This document shows, in pieces, positions 34,975 to 47,506 of a stretch of DNA of 64,000 nucleotides. Under the pieces are notes generated by a model, which saw nothing but the letters and a program-made list of their open reading frames with translations, searched no databases and was not told the DNA's origin. Source of the DNA: Eretmocerus hayati (taxonomy: Eukaryota > Arthropoda > Insecta > Hymenoptera > Aphelinidae); assembly GCA_029851415.1 (NCBI GenBank), contig CM056742.1:88712748-88776747 (forward strand). Direction: 5' to 3'. Numbering within the stretch: the first letter of the stretch is position 1; each line of letters opens with the position of its first letter. The translations under genes and the position numbers were made by a program.

Positions 34975-37223
34975 CCCCCCCCCCCCCACCGTTACTTTTT
35001 CAAAAAGTATTACTTGGCGAGTATGAAAGTTCCCTATAATCCTTTCCCCTCCACCGCAGTATTGGAATAGTAGTCTCTTGCCATATCTCATTTTTATCAT
35101 ACTTTTCACTGACAATGGTGATCGAACAGGACTTTGATCGCAGCTTTCATCTGATAGTGCTCAACATTAGAGGCTGCTGTCTCTTCAGTCGTTTGCAGGG
35201 GTGGGTCTATAACCTTGATAATATTGAGTCAGCATATGTACCAAAACCCGAGTTGGATAATAATGACTAAGCTGTAGACAATATGAAACTAAATTTCAAC
35301 TGTTGAAAGATATGAAATCATGGTACCTATGTCGAGTATAATAACTGAAGATGAAGCAAAGCGTGTTTCATGCAGCTTCTCATATAATTGTCATTGAATT
35401 CACCGATTTCATCTTCTAAATTGAATCTCGATTAAAACCGGATACCATGACTGTATTTCCGCCATGAATAATTTCAACTAGTGAATGTAATGAGATCAGA
35501 ACATTTGTCGAGTATTTTCTTACTACACCCAATTTCAGCACTTTGACGCATCACTAGTTTATAATCATCACAAGCAAGGTCATGCAAAATGATCGTTCGG
35601 CTACCGAAGTCTCCATTACAAAAGTTCTGCCTTTGAAAATTTTGAAACAGTCAAGGATTGTCATACTTATTGATCAAGGAAGCCACTTCTGGTTCGTTGA
35701 GACGGCCATCTCGAGCTCAGCAGCCACTCGAATGAAGCTTCTCTCAACTCAGAACGTTGGTAATTCAGGACTCTACATTGTCATTTTTCCCACATACTTG
35801 CCGGAAACGTTCACCGGGATAATAGTCACAGCTCACTGGTCGTTTGCAGCAAACTCACAAGATTCTTCCCAATGCTATAATGATGATGAATCTTATAATG
35901 ATGATGATGACAAAACCGCGAAAGTGTTTCTGATCGATTAAGTACCAATTGATGGAGTTGACCAAGTAGCATGATAACCCTTAGTTTCAGTTATGCTGAC
36001 TTGAATAACAAGCGAACACACATGGAATCATTTGGGCAGAAGCTTGACTTCCGACTTCTCTCTTTGTCGCAGTCTCACTATCGAATGTATATTGGACACA
36101 ATACACCACGGCAGGATGTATGGTGACTGCCGCGAATATATTTGCTTGCTATCCTCATACTTAAGCTTTCATTCGGACGCATGTTCAGCCAAATTCGAAA
36201 GACGACGCTTCAAGAGAACTACTGAACACCTTCAAATAGTTGCCCGTGCCCAAAAATAACTACTACCATAACGTTTTTTACTTGGGAGATGAGATATTTT
36301 TTTGTTAGTATCCTCTACGTTCTTTTTTACCGACGAAAGAATGAATATAAATATCTCAGATTTCTGTTGTTCGCTCCGTGCTCGAGAAGTTTCCGGCAAG
36401 TATGTGGGAAAAATGACAATGTAGAGTCCTGAATTACCAACGTTCTGAGTTGAGAGAAGCTTCATTCGAGTGGCTGCTGAGCTCGAGATGGCCGTCTCAA
36501 CGAACCAGAAGTGGCTTCCTTGATCAATAAGTATGACAATCCTTGACTGTTTCAAAATTTTCAAAGGCAGAACTTTTGTAATGGAGACTTCGGTAGCCGA
36601 ACGATCATTTTGCATGACCTTGCTTGTGATGATTATAAACTAGTGATGCGTCAAAGTGCTGAAATTGGGTGTAGTAAGAAAATACTCGACAAATGTTCTG
36701 ATCTCATTACATTCACTAGTTGAAATTATTCATGGCGGAAATACAGTCATGGTATCCGGTTTTAATCGAGATTCAATTTAGAAGATGAAATCGGTGAATT
36801 CAATGACAATTATATGAGAAGCTGCATGAAACACGCTTTGCTTCATCTTCAGTTATTATACTCGACATAGGTACCATGATTTCATATCTTTCAACAGTTG
36901 AAATTTAGTTTCATATTGTCTACAGCTTAGTCATTATTATCCAACTCGGGTTTTGGTACATATGCTGACTCAATATTATCAAGGTTATAGACCCACCCCT
37001 GCAAACGACTGAAGAGACAGCAGCCTCTAATGTTGAGCACTATCAGATGAAAGCTGCGATCAAAGTCCTGTTCGATCACCATTGTCAGTGAAAAGTATGA
37101 TAAAAATGAGATATGGCAAGAGACTACTATTCCAATACTGCGGTGGAGGGGAAAGGATTATAGGGAACTTTCATACTCGCCAAGTAATACTTTTTGAAAA
37201 AGTAACGGTGGGGGGGGGGGGGG
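34975..37223. repeat. 2.25-kb palindrome with 834/835-bp arms and poly-C/poly-G ends
   Basis: Left arm 34,975-35,808 begins with 13 C, then ACCGTTACTTTTTC. Right arm 36,389-37,223 is its complement and ends with 14 G. Within the arms I found no differences by eye, apart from the C/G run length. The spacer 35,809-36,388 is unique. A 75-codon frame starting MQNDRSATEVS is present identically in each arm (from 35,585 on +, from 36,612 on -) and runs out into the spacer differently. The right border abuts the 78-bp satellite directly. Confidence 0.9.
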
Positions 37224-40200
37224 AATTTGCCTTCCTAGGATTTGGGTTTGATTTTCTCCCCCGACAGAATTCTTGGTCCGAGCATCCGGGCATTCGCGTG
37301 TTAATCTGCCATCCTAGGTTTTGAGGTTTATTTTCTCCCCCGACGGAATTTTTGGTCCGAGCATCCGGGCATTTGCGGGTTAATCTGCCTCCCTAGGTTC
37401 TAGGTTTGAATTTCTCCCCCGACAGAATTTTTGGACCGAGCGTCCGGGCATTCGCGGGTTAATCTGCCTTCCTAGGTTTTGGGGTGATTTTCCCCCTGAC
37501 AGAATTCTTGGTTCGAGTATCCGGGCATTTGTGGGTTAATTTGCCTTCCTAGAATTTGGGTTTGATTTCTCCCCCGACGGAATTTTTGGACCGAGCGTCC
37601 GGGCATTCGCGGGTTAATCTGCCTTCCTAGGTTTTGGAGTTGATTTCCTCCCCGACAGAATTTTCGGTCCGAGTATCCGGGCATTCGCGGGTTAATCTGC
37701 CTTCCTAGGTTTTGGGGTGATTTTCCCCCTGACAGAATCCTTGGTTCGAGTATCCGGGCATTTGTGGGTTAACTTGCCTTCCTAGGATTTGGGTTTGATT
37801 TCTCCCCCGACAGGATTTTTGGACTGAGCGTCCGGGCATTCGCGGGTTAATCTGCCTTCCTAGGTTTTGGAGTTGATTTTCCCCCCGACAGAATTCTTGG
37901 TTCGAGTATCCGGGCATTTGCGGGTTAATTTGCCTTCCTAGGATTTGGGTTTGATTTTCTCCCCGACAGAATTTTCGGTCCGAGTATCCGGGCATTTGCG
38001 GTTTAATTTACCTTCCTAGGTTTTGGGGTTGTTCTCTCCCCCGACAGAATTTTTGGACCGAGCGTCCGGGCATTCGCGGGTTAATCTGCCTTCCTAGGTT
38101 TTGGAGTTGATTTTCCCCCCGACAGAATTCTTGGTTCGAGTATCCGGGCATTTGCGGGTTAATTTGCCTTCCTAGGATTTGGGTTTGATTTTCTCCCCGA
38201 CAGAATTTTCGGTCCGAGTATCCGGGCATTTGCGGTTTAATTTACCTTCCTAGGTTTTGGGGTTGTTTTCTCCCCCGACAGAATTTTTGGACCGAGCGTC
38301 CGGGCATTCGCGGGTTAATCTGCCTTCCTAGGTTTCGGGGTTGTTTTTCCCCCGACAGAATTTTGGTCCGAGCATCCGGGCATTCGCGGGTTGATTTGCC
38401 TTCCTAGGTTTTTGGGTTGTTTTCTCTCCCGACAGAATTTTCGGCCCGAGCATCCGGGCAATCGCGGGTTAATCTGCCTTCCTAGGTTTTGGGGTGATTT
38501 TCCCCCCGACAGAATTCTTGGTCCGAGCATCCGGGCAGTCGCGGCTTAATCTGCCTTCCTAGGTTTCGAGGTTTTTTTCTCCCCCGACGGAATTCTTGGT
38601 CCGAGCATCCGGACATTCGCGGCTTAATCTGCCTTCCTAGGTTTCGAGGTTTTTTTCTCCCCCGACTGAATATTTGTCCGAGCATCCGGGCATTCGCGGG
38701 TTAATCTGCCTTCCTAGGTTTTGGGGTGATTTTCCCCCCGACAGAATTCTTGGTTCGAGTATCATGGCATTTGCGGGTTAATTTGCCTTCCTAGGATTTG
38801 GGTTTGATTTCTCCCTCGACAGAATTTTTGGACCGAGCGTCCGGGCATTCGCGGGTTAATCTGCCTTCCTAGGTTTCGAGGTTTATTCTCTCCCCCGACA
38901 GAATTCTTGGTTCGAGTATCCGGGCATTTGTGGGTTAATTTGCCTTCCTAGGATTTGGGTTTGATTTCTCCCCCGACAGAATTTTTGGACCGAGCGTCCG
39001 GGCATTCGCGGGTTAATCTGCCTTCCTAGGTTTTGGAGTTGATTTTCCCCCCGACAGAATTCTTGGTTCGAGTATCCGGGCATTTGCGGGTTAATTTGCC
39101 TTCCTAGGATTTGGGTTTGATTTTCTCCCCGACAGAATTTTCGGTCCGAGTGTCCGGGTATTTGCGGTTTAATTTACCTTCCTAGGTTTTGGGGTTGTTT
39201 TCTCCCCCGACAGAATTTTCGGTACGAGTATCCGGGCATTTGCGGGTTAATCTGCCTTCCTAGGTTTCGAGGTTTCTTCTCCCCCTGACAGCATTCTTGG
39301 TTCGAGTATCCGGGCATATGCGGGTTGATTTGCCTTCCTAGGATTTGGGTTTGATTTTCTCCCCCGACAGAATTCTTGGTCCGAGCATCCGGGCATTCGC
39401 GTGTTAATCTGCCTTCCTAGGTTTTGAGGTTTATTTTCTCCCCCGACGGAATTTTTGGCCCGAGCATCCGGGCATTTGCGGGTTAATCTGCCTCCCTAGG
39501 TTCTAGGTTTGATTTTCTCCCCCGACAGAATTTTTGGACCGAGCGTCCGGGCATTCGCGGGTTAATCTGCCTTCCTAGGTTTTGGGGTGATTTTCCCCCT
39601 GACAGAATTCTTGGTTCGAGTATCCGGGCATTTGTGGGTTAATTTGCCTTCCTAGGATTTGGGTTTGATTTCTCCCCCGACGGAATTTTTGGACCGAGCG
39701 TCCTGGCATTCGCGGGTTAATCTGCCTTCCTAGGTTTTGGAGTTGATTTCCTCCCCGACAGGATTTTCGGTCCGAGTATCCGGGCATTCGCGGGTTAATC
39801 TGCCTTCCTAGGTTTTGGGGTGATTTTCCCCCTGACAGAATTCTTGGTTCGAGTATCCGGGCATTTGTGGGTTAACTTGCCTTCCTAGGATTTGGGTTTG
39901 ATTTCTCCCCCGACAGAATTTTTGGAGCGAGCGTCCGGGCATTCGCGGGTTAATCTGCCTTCCTAGGTTTTGGAGTTGATTTTCCCCCCGACAGAATCCT
40001 TGGTTCGAGTATCCGGGCATTTGCGGGTTAATTTGCCTTCCTAGGATTTGGGTTTGATTTTCTCCCCGACAGAATTTTCGGACCGAGTATCCGGGCATTT
40101 GCGGTTTAATTTACCTTCCTAGGTTTTGGGGTTGTTTTCTCCCCCGACAGAATTTTTGGACCGAGCGTCCGGGCATTCGCGGGTTAATCTGCCTTCCTAG

Positions 40201-43200
40201 GTTTTGGAGTTGATTTTCCCCCCGACAGAATTCTTGGTTCGAGTATCCGGGCATTTGCGGGTTAATTTGCCTTCCTAGGATTTGGGTTTGATTTTCTCCC
40301 CGACAGAATTTTCGGTCCGAGTATCCGGGCATTTGCGGTTTAATTTACCTTCCTAGGTTTTGGGGTTGTTTTCTCCCCCGACAGAATTTTTGGACCGAGC
40401 GTCCGGGCATTCGCGGGTTAATCTGCCTTCCTAGGTTTTGGAGTTGATTTTGCCCCCGACAGAATTCTTGGTTCGAGTATCCGGGCATTTGCGGTTTAAT
40501 TCACTTTCCTAGGTTTTGGGGTTGTTTTCTCCCCCGACAGAATTTTCGGTACGAGTATCCGGGCATTTGCGGGTTAATTTGATTCCTAGGATTTGGGTTT
40601 GATTTTCTCCCCGACAGAATTCTTGGTCCGAGCATCCGGGCAGTCGCGGCTTAATCTGCCTTCCTAGGTTTCGAGGTTTTTTTCTCCCCCGACGGAATTC
40701 TTGGTCCGAGCATCCGGACATTCGCGGCTTAATCTGCCTTCCTAGGTTTCGAGGTTTTTTTCTCCCCCGACTGAATATTTGTCCGAGCATCCGGGCATTC
40801 GCGGGTTAATCTGCCTTCCTAGGTTTTGGGGTGATTTTCCCCCCGACAGAATTCTTGGTTCGAGTATCATGGCATTTGCGGGTTAATTTGCCTTCCTAGG
40901 ATTTGGGTTTGATTTCTCCCTCGACAGAATTTTTGGACCGAGCGTCCGGGCATTCGCGGGTTAATCTGCCTTCCTAGGTTTCGAGGTTTATTCTCTCCCC
41001 CGACAGAATTCTTGGTTCGAGTATCCGGGCATTTGTGGGTTAATTTGCCTTCCTAGGATTTGGGTTTGATTTCTCCCCCGACAGAATTTTTGGACCGAGC
41101 GTCCGGGCATTCGCGGGTTAATCTGCCTTCCTAGGTTTTGGAGTTGATTTTCCCCCCGACAGAATTCTTGGTTCGAGTATCCGGGCATTTGCGGGTTAAT
41201 TTGCCTTCCTAGGATTTGGGTTTGATTTTCTCCCCGACAGAATTTTCGGTCCGAGTGTCCGGGTATTTGCGGTTTAATTTACCTTCCTAGGTTTTGGGGT
41301 TGTTTTCTCCCCCGACAGAATTTTCGGTACGAGTATCCGGGCATTTGCGGGTTAATCTGCCTTCCTAGGTTTCGAGGTTTCTTCTCCCCCTGACAGCATT
41401 CTTGGTTCGAGTATCCGGGCATATGCGGGTTGATTTGCCTTCCTAGGATTTGGGTTTGATTTTCTCCCCCGACAGAATTCTTGGTCCGAGCATCCGGGCA
41501 TTCGCGTGTTAATCTGCCTTCCTAGGTTTTGAGGTTTATTTTCTCCCCCGACGGAATTTTTGGCCCGAGCATCCGGGCATTTGCGGGTTAATCTGCCTCC
41601 CTAGGTTCTAGGTTTGATTTTCTCCCCCGACAGAATTTTTGGACCGAGCGTCCGGGCATTCGCGGGTTAATCTGCCTTCCTAGGTTTTGGGGTGATTTTC
41701 CCCCTGACAGAATTCTTGGTTCGAGTATCCGGGCATTTGTGGGTTAATTTGCCTTCCTAGGATTTGGGTTTGATTTCTCCCCCGACGGAATTTTTGGACC
41801 GAGCGTCCGGGCATTCGCGGGTTAATCTGCCTTCCTAGGTTTTGGAGTTGATTTCCTCCCCGACAGGATTTTCGGTCCGAGTATCCGGGCATTCGCGGGT
41901 TAATCTGCCTTCCTAGGTTTTGGGGTGATTTTCCCCCTGACAGAATTCTTGGTTCGAGTATCCGGGCATTTGTGGGTTAACTTGCCTTCCTAGGATTTGG
42001 GTTTGATTTCTTCCCCGACAGAATTTTTGGACCGAGCGTCCGGGCATTCGCGGGTTAATCTGCCTTCCTAGGTTTTGGAGTTGATTTTCCCCCCGACAGA
42101 ATCCTTGGTTCGAGTATCCGGGCATTTGCGGGTTAATTTGCCTTCCTAGGATTTGGGTTTGATTTTCTCCCCGACAGAATTTTCGGACCGAGTATCCGGG
42201 CATTTGCGGTTTAATTTACCTTCCTAGGTTTTGGGGTTGTTTTCTCCCCCGACAGAATTTTTGGACCGAGCGTCCGGGCATTCGCGGGTTAATCTGCCTT
42301 CCTAGGTTTTGGAGTTGATTTTCCCCCCGACAGAATTCTTGGTTCGAGTATCCGGGCATTTGCGGGTTAATTTGCCTTCCTAGGATTTGGGTTTGATTTT
42401 CTCCCCGACAGAATTTTCGGTCCGAGTATCCGGGCATTTGCGGTTTAATTTACCTTCCTAGGTTTTGGGGTTGTTTTCTCCCCCGACAGAATTTTTGGAC
42501 CGAGCGTCCGGGCATTCGCGGGTTAATCTGCCTTCCTAGGTTTTGGAGTTGATTTTGCCCCCGACAGAATTCTTGGTTCGAGTATCCGGGCATTTGCGGT
42601 TTAATTCACTTTCCTAGGTTTTGGGGTTGTTTTCTCCCCCGACAGAATTTTCGGTACGAGTATCCGGGCATTTGCGGGTTAATTTGATTCCTAGGATTTG
42701 GGTTTGATTTTCTCCCCGACAGAATTTTCGGTCCGAGTATCCGGGCATTTGCGGTTTAATTAACCTTCCTAGGTTTTGGGGTTGTTTTCTCCCCCGACAG
42801 AATTTTTGGACCGAGCGTCCGGGCATTCGCGGGTTAATCTGCCTTCCTAGGTTTTGGAGTTGATTTTCTCCCCGACAGAATTTTCGGTCCGAGTATCCGG
42901 GCATTTGCGGTTTAATTTACTTTCCTAGGTTTTGGGGTTGTTTTCTCCCCCGACAGAATTTTCGGTACGAGTATCCGGGCATTTGCGGGTTAATCTGCCT
43001 TCCTAGGTTTCGAGGTTTCTTCTCCCCCTGACAGCATTCTTGGTTCGAGTATCCGGGCATTTGCGGGTTAATTTGCCTTCCTAGGATTTGGGTTTGATTT
43101 TCTCCCCCGACAGAATTCTTGGTCCGAGCATCCGGGCATTCGCGTGTTAATCTGCCTTCCTAGGTTTTGAGGTTTATTTTCTCCCCCGACGGAATTTTTG

Positions 43201-44520
43201 GTCCGAGCATCCGGGCATTTGCGGGTTAATCTGCCTCCCTAGGTTCTAGGTTTGATTTTCTCCCCCGACAGAATTTTTGGACCGAGCGTCCGGGCATTCG
43301 CGGGTTAATCTGCCTTCCTAGGTTTTGGGGTGATTTTCCCCCTGACAGAATTCTTGGTTCGAGTATCCGGGCATTTGTGGGTTAATTTGCCTTCCTAGGA
43401 TTTGGGTTTGATTTCTCCCCCGACGGAATTTTTGGCCCGAGCGTCCGGGCATTCGCGGGTTAATCTGCCTTCCTTGGTTTTGGAGTTGATTTCCTCCCCG
43501 ACAGAATTTTCGGTCCGAGTATCCGGGCATTCGCGGGTTAATCTGCCTTCCTAGGTTTTGGGGTGATTTTCCCCCTGACAGAATTCTTGGTTCGAGTATC
43601 CGGGCATTTGTGGGTTAACTTGCCTTCCTAGGATTTGGGTTTGATTTCTCCCCCGACAGAATTTTTGGACCGACCGTCCGGGCATTCGCGGGTTAATCTG
43701 CCTTCCTAGGTTTTGGAGTTGATTTTCCCCCCGACAGAATTCTTGGTTCGAGTATCCGGGCATTTGCGGGTTAATTTGCCTTCCTAGGATTTGGGTTTGA
43801 TTTTCTCCCCGACAGAATTTTCGGTCCGAGTAGCCGGGCATTTGCGGTTTAATTTACCTTCCTAGGTTTTGGGGTTGTTTTCTCCCCCGACAGAATTTTT
43901 GGACCGAGCGTCCGGGCATTCGCGGGGTAATCTGCCTTCCTAGGTTTTGGAGTTGATTTTCCCCCCGACAGAATTCTTGGTTCGAGTATCCGGGCATTTG
44001 CGGGTTAATTTGCCTTCCTAGGATTTGGGTTTGATTTTCTCCCTGACAGAATTTTCGGTCCGAGTATCCGGGCATTTGCGGTTTAATTTACCTTCCTAGG
44101 TTTTGGGGTTGTTTTCTCCCCCGACAGAATTTTTGGACCGAGCGTCCGGGCATTCGCGGGTTAATCTGCCTTCCTAGGTTTTGGAGTTGATTTTGCCCCC
44201 GACAGAATTCTTGGTTCGAGTATCCGGGCATTTGCGGGTTAATTTGCCTTCCTAGGATTTGGGTTTGATTCTCTCCCCGACAGAATTTTCGGTCCGAGTA
44301 TCCGGGTATTTGCGGTTTAATTTACCTTCCTAGGTTTTGGGGTTGTTTTCTCCCCCGACAGAATTTTCGGTACGAGTATCCGGGTATTTGCGGGTTAATC
44401 TGCCTTCCTAGGTTTCGAGGTTTTTGCTCCCCCTGACAGAGTTCTTGGTTCGAGTATCCGGTCATTTGCGGGTTAATTTTCCTTCCTAGGATTTGGGTTT
44501 GATTTTCTCCCCGACAGAAT
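37224..44520 (-). repeat. 78-bp satellite, right array with higher-order repeat
   Basis: About 93 minus-oriented monomers. Variant monomers recur at fixed spacing: blocks at 37,472, 39,575 and 41,680 (spacing 2,103 and 2,105 bp, about 27 monomers), then 43,318 (1,638 bp, exactly 21 monomers). The same holds for blocks starting 37,705/39,808/41,913/43,551 and 38,008/40,111/42,216/43,854. This is a higher-order repeat with one shortened copy. Monomers average a multiple of three, so they read as a 26-residue peptide repeat on the minus strand, interrupted by stops. I do not regard this as a protein. Confidence 0.95.
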
Positions 44521-45833
44521 TTTCGATTGATTTTACCCTCGATAGAATTTTCAGTACGAGCATACGGTTATTTGTGAGTCGAATATCCAATAATTAGATG
44601 TAAGTATTCGATGTTATGGGACCAAGATTTCTGCTTCGCTGAAGCGCAAGAGAATGAGGGAGCATACATGGCACAGACACATCAGGATAAAGGCAATAAC
44701 TTGGAACTACAAATTCTCTAAATGATGCGAAATCAGACGTTCAGGAACTCAAGATTAAAATTCAGATGCTTCATTGACCAGATACTTGTCTGAAGTACCT
44801 CTTACTCCACCAGAATGTGATTCACAAGCCAAATGTTTGAATGTTGTCAGAGCGAGGCATCACTTTGATGTGACAATGTAAGCTGTTTTTTGTATATCCA
44901 TATAAGCGGTGGCAAAGGTGGTGATGAATGATTTAGATCCCTCAATTGGTGATGCTTGGGTGATGATGGTAATGCCGCTATAACTTTTGTGATGAAGATC
45001 AGGATGTGAACCTGAAAATTGTAAATCTCTCCAAGATAGCTGATCTTCCAACAATTCCCTATAAGTACCACATTCTAATCATCATCAGTCATATTGGCAT
45101 TACCTCATTACTCAAGCATTCACCAATTATATCATCAGCACCACCTTTGCCACCGCTATGGATATACAAATCACTGCTTACTTGTCACAACAAACTGATG
45201 CCGTGCTCTGACAACTTCCAGAACTTTATGGCTTACGGATCATATTCTAGTACAGTCAGAGGTACTTCAAATAAATATCACTTGTTCAATATAGAATCTA
45301 GATTTGAATTCCCAATTTCTGATCAACTAATTCCCCTTCGCTTGGTGAATTCGTAGTTCCAAGTTTCTGCTTTATTTTATACCTGTGCCATGCATGCTTC
45401 CTCATCCTCTTTCGCCTGAGCAAAGCAGCAATCTTGATCCCATATTCCAATAATTTCATGAAGTTATGTGAGTTTATAAATCTGAGAACTGTGACAGATG
45501 ATAACAGGTTCATCAAATCAAACATTTGATCAAATTCGATGAATTGGTCAAATTATTTGAAGAAATTCCTTAAAACTACGGATTATAGAAAACTTCGGTT
45601 ATGTCGGCAGGTGCAGACGGCTGAAGAATGTGAGCAGACGACCAGATGATTTAATCTGCAGTTTTGCCGTCATCTGGCAAAAGCGCCCCTCTCCCCGCTT
45701 TTGCCATGCTTATGCACGGCGCATACGGCAGGGGCTCTCGACCAATCAGAAACGGCGAAACCAGTTTTGCCGAAACTGCTTCCGGCAAAACTGAGACGGG
45801 CGAGAGTTTTGTAGGTGAGCCGGCCAACCCTGA

Positions 45834-46050
45834 ACCGAATTCAAATTTTCACGAGAAAGCAACACGCATAGGACTTGGGAATTTCCGAGACTTGGCTGGT
45901 TAACTACCGACACGGTACACCGACTCGGTCAACCGAATCCAAATTTTCACGGGTAAAGTAACACCGAGTCGGTTAACCAGTCAAATTTTGAAAATTTTCC
46001 TAGTTTTATGCGTGTTGCTTTTCCGCGAAAATTTGAATTCGGTTGACCGA
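45834..46050. mobile_element. MITE inserted in right arm only
   Basis: Starts CCGAATTCAAATTTTCACG, and its complement ends near 46,045 (CGCGAAAATTTGAATTCGG). CAACACGCAT and ATGCGTGTTG pair just inside. It is absent from the left arm, so it inserted after the two arms were duplicated, or was lost on the left. Confidence 0.65.
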
Positions 46051-46269
46051 GTCGGTTGACCGACTCGGTCAACCGACTGAAGCAGCCAGACCTAGAAATA
46101 TTCCAAGTCCCATCCTAGCTACGGCTTGACTCAGTGCTCTGGCGCCAGAGTTTATGATGATCAACTCATGATAAAACTGATGATAAACAGATCTTAGGTA
46201 CTCCCTATGAGTCACACTCCAAGTACGCTCACTAAGCCCTCTCCCATAACATGTTTCGCTGGCCCCGGG

Positions 46270-46325
46270 CACATTGGCTTGGACTCGTAAGCAAGAGATT
46301 GCAGGTTCGAACCCCACTCGCGTCA
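46270..46325 (+). other. tRNA-like / SINE head in right arm
   Basis: GACTCGTAAGC anticodon-like arm followed by a perfect B box GGTTCGAACCCC at 46,304-46,315. This is the counterpart of the minus-strand copy at 10,735-10,800. Probably a tRNA-derived SINE head, not a working tRNA. Confidence 0.45.
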
Positions 46326-46537
46326 AAATTGTGAATATAGCCGGGCATGTTTTTTTCTATTTTTTCCAATTTTTCTATTCACCTCTGATGATAAATTATC
46401 ATTTATTGTTCGTTTCGTGGCATTTTGGGCCATTCCATGCGAAGTGACCGAGTCGGTAAACCGAAACAGTCATGACCGACTCCGTACACCGACTCGGTCA
46501 ACCGTCTCGGTCACCGACTCGGCCTCTTTCAGTAGGG

Positions 46538-47506
46538 GAACAGCTGTCCATTGTAGAACGAAGTTCAAGCGTTCTTACACCATCAAATTAGTCTCCTGCT
46601 AGCTTGGTCGTCAAAAGCGGAGCATTGTTCATTGATAAGTTCAAGATTTGATGTGTCTACCACATGATCGGCCCACTTAACTCACGTATCCATCAATTGC
46701 ACAACATTAACTGTGGAAGAAGAGCTTTTCCTTTCAGGGAATTCATCTAGTCTTGAAAACCCTGCCTCATTTGTGATATATTGTCATTCAATCCAACGAT
46801 AACCACCCAGTGATGAGATGAATGATCCAGAGTAGAACAGTACGCCAGATCCAGAGATCTTATTTGAGGAACTATATATTTGTGTTATTTGTCACGAGTA
46901 CCAAAGTATCAAGTCATGGAGTAGTGGAATGATTGGGTTTTCGTCTGGAGTCCAGGGATAGAACAAGATTCGTTGCGTTGTACACCAGTTCCCAGGAATA
47001 TCTTCGCATGATCAATAGGTTTGTCAGAAAACCTTGGTTCAAACTGTATCAATAATAGAATGACTCGTTCCCTCTATACAAACCAATGTGGAGATGATCA
47101 GTACCATAGTAACTATTTTAAATCACTTTGATGTACATCAGTTTTGACAGCACTCAATTGACTGAGTTTCTTAACATGACTCACATTCCTGTTGGGAGAA
47201 GTCTCATTTCGATCTTCCTCTGATGTCGTCTTGTAGGAGGAATAGCTATAATGCCACTTGGCCAATGTCTTCTCAGTGTTCCAAACAACGCAAGCAAAGA
47301 GATTATCATGATTTTGGAACTGAGACGCATCAAATTTGGAGAGCCATGTTCCTAGGATCAAGTAGATGATTGAATTCTGAGAACTGGAGTTTCACTCTCG
47401 AATTGAGTTATGTCATCCGAAGTCATATCAAATACTCATTCAACGATATGTAGCATTGTAACTCCTCTCCATATCTACCTTCCCACTGACCTCAGTAAAT
47501 TCAACC
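46538..47506. other. Gene-free interval
   Basis: No supported coding region or repeat between the right end of the giant inverted repeat and the transposase-family pseudogene. Confidence 0.4.

Larger units (their letters stand above)
44521..46537 (-). repeat. Right arm of giant inverted repeat
   Basis: Reverse complement of 10,522-12,297, entering from the satellite through a degenerate monomer (TTTTACCCTCGATAG) and ending CTCTTTCAGTAGGG at 46,537. It is about 240 bp longer than the left arm because of a small insertion at 45,834-46,050. It carries the same diverged palindrome, tRNA-like B box and GACCGAGTCGG words. Confidence 0.85.

Noticed and set aside
24640..35000. Exact Helitron 5' and 3' ends around the replicase gene
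   Set aside because: I could not find a convincing terminal TC/CTRR pair, hairpin or Helentron-type terminus, so no boundaries are claimed.
35582..35941. A 119-codon frame in the palindrome as a gene
   Set aside because: About 75 codons are repeated in the other arm and the rest diverges in the spacer. No motif or splice support.
12298..44520. Many frames of 65-96 codons with a 26-residue repeat
   Set aside because: They follow the 78-bp satellite exactly, are cut by random indels and have no start context or splice structure.
46270..46325. A functional tRNA gene
   Set aside because: The B box is good, but no complete acceptor stem or cloverleaf could be drawn. It is repeated in both arms, which fits a SINE.
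10522..46537. Polinton/Maverick or an integrated virus as the identity of the 36-kb block
   Set aside because: No protein-primed DNA polymerase B, integrase, capsid or packaging ATPase recognised. The only replication gene is Helitron-type.
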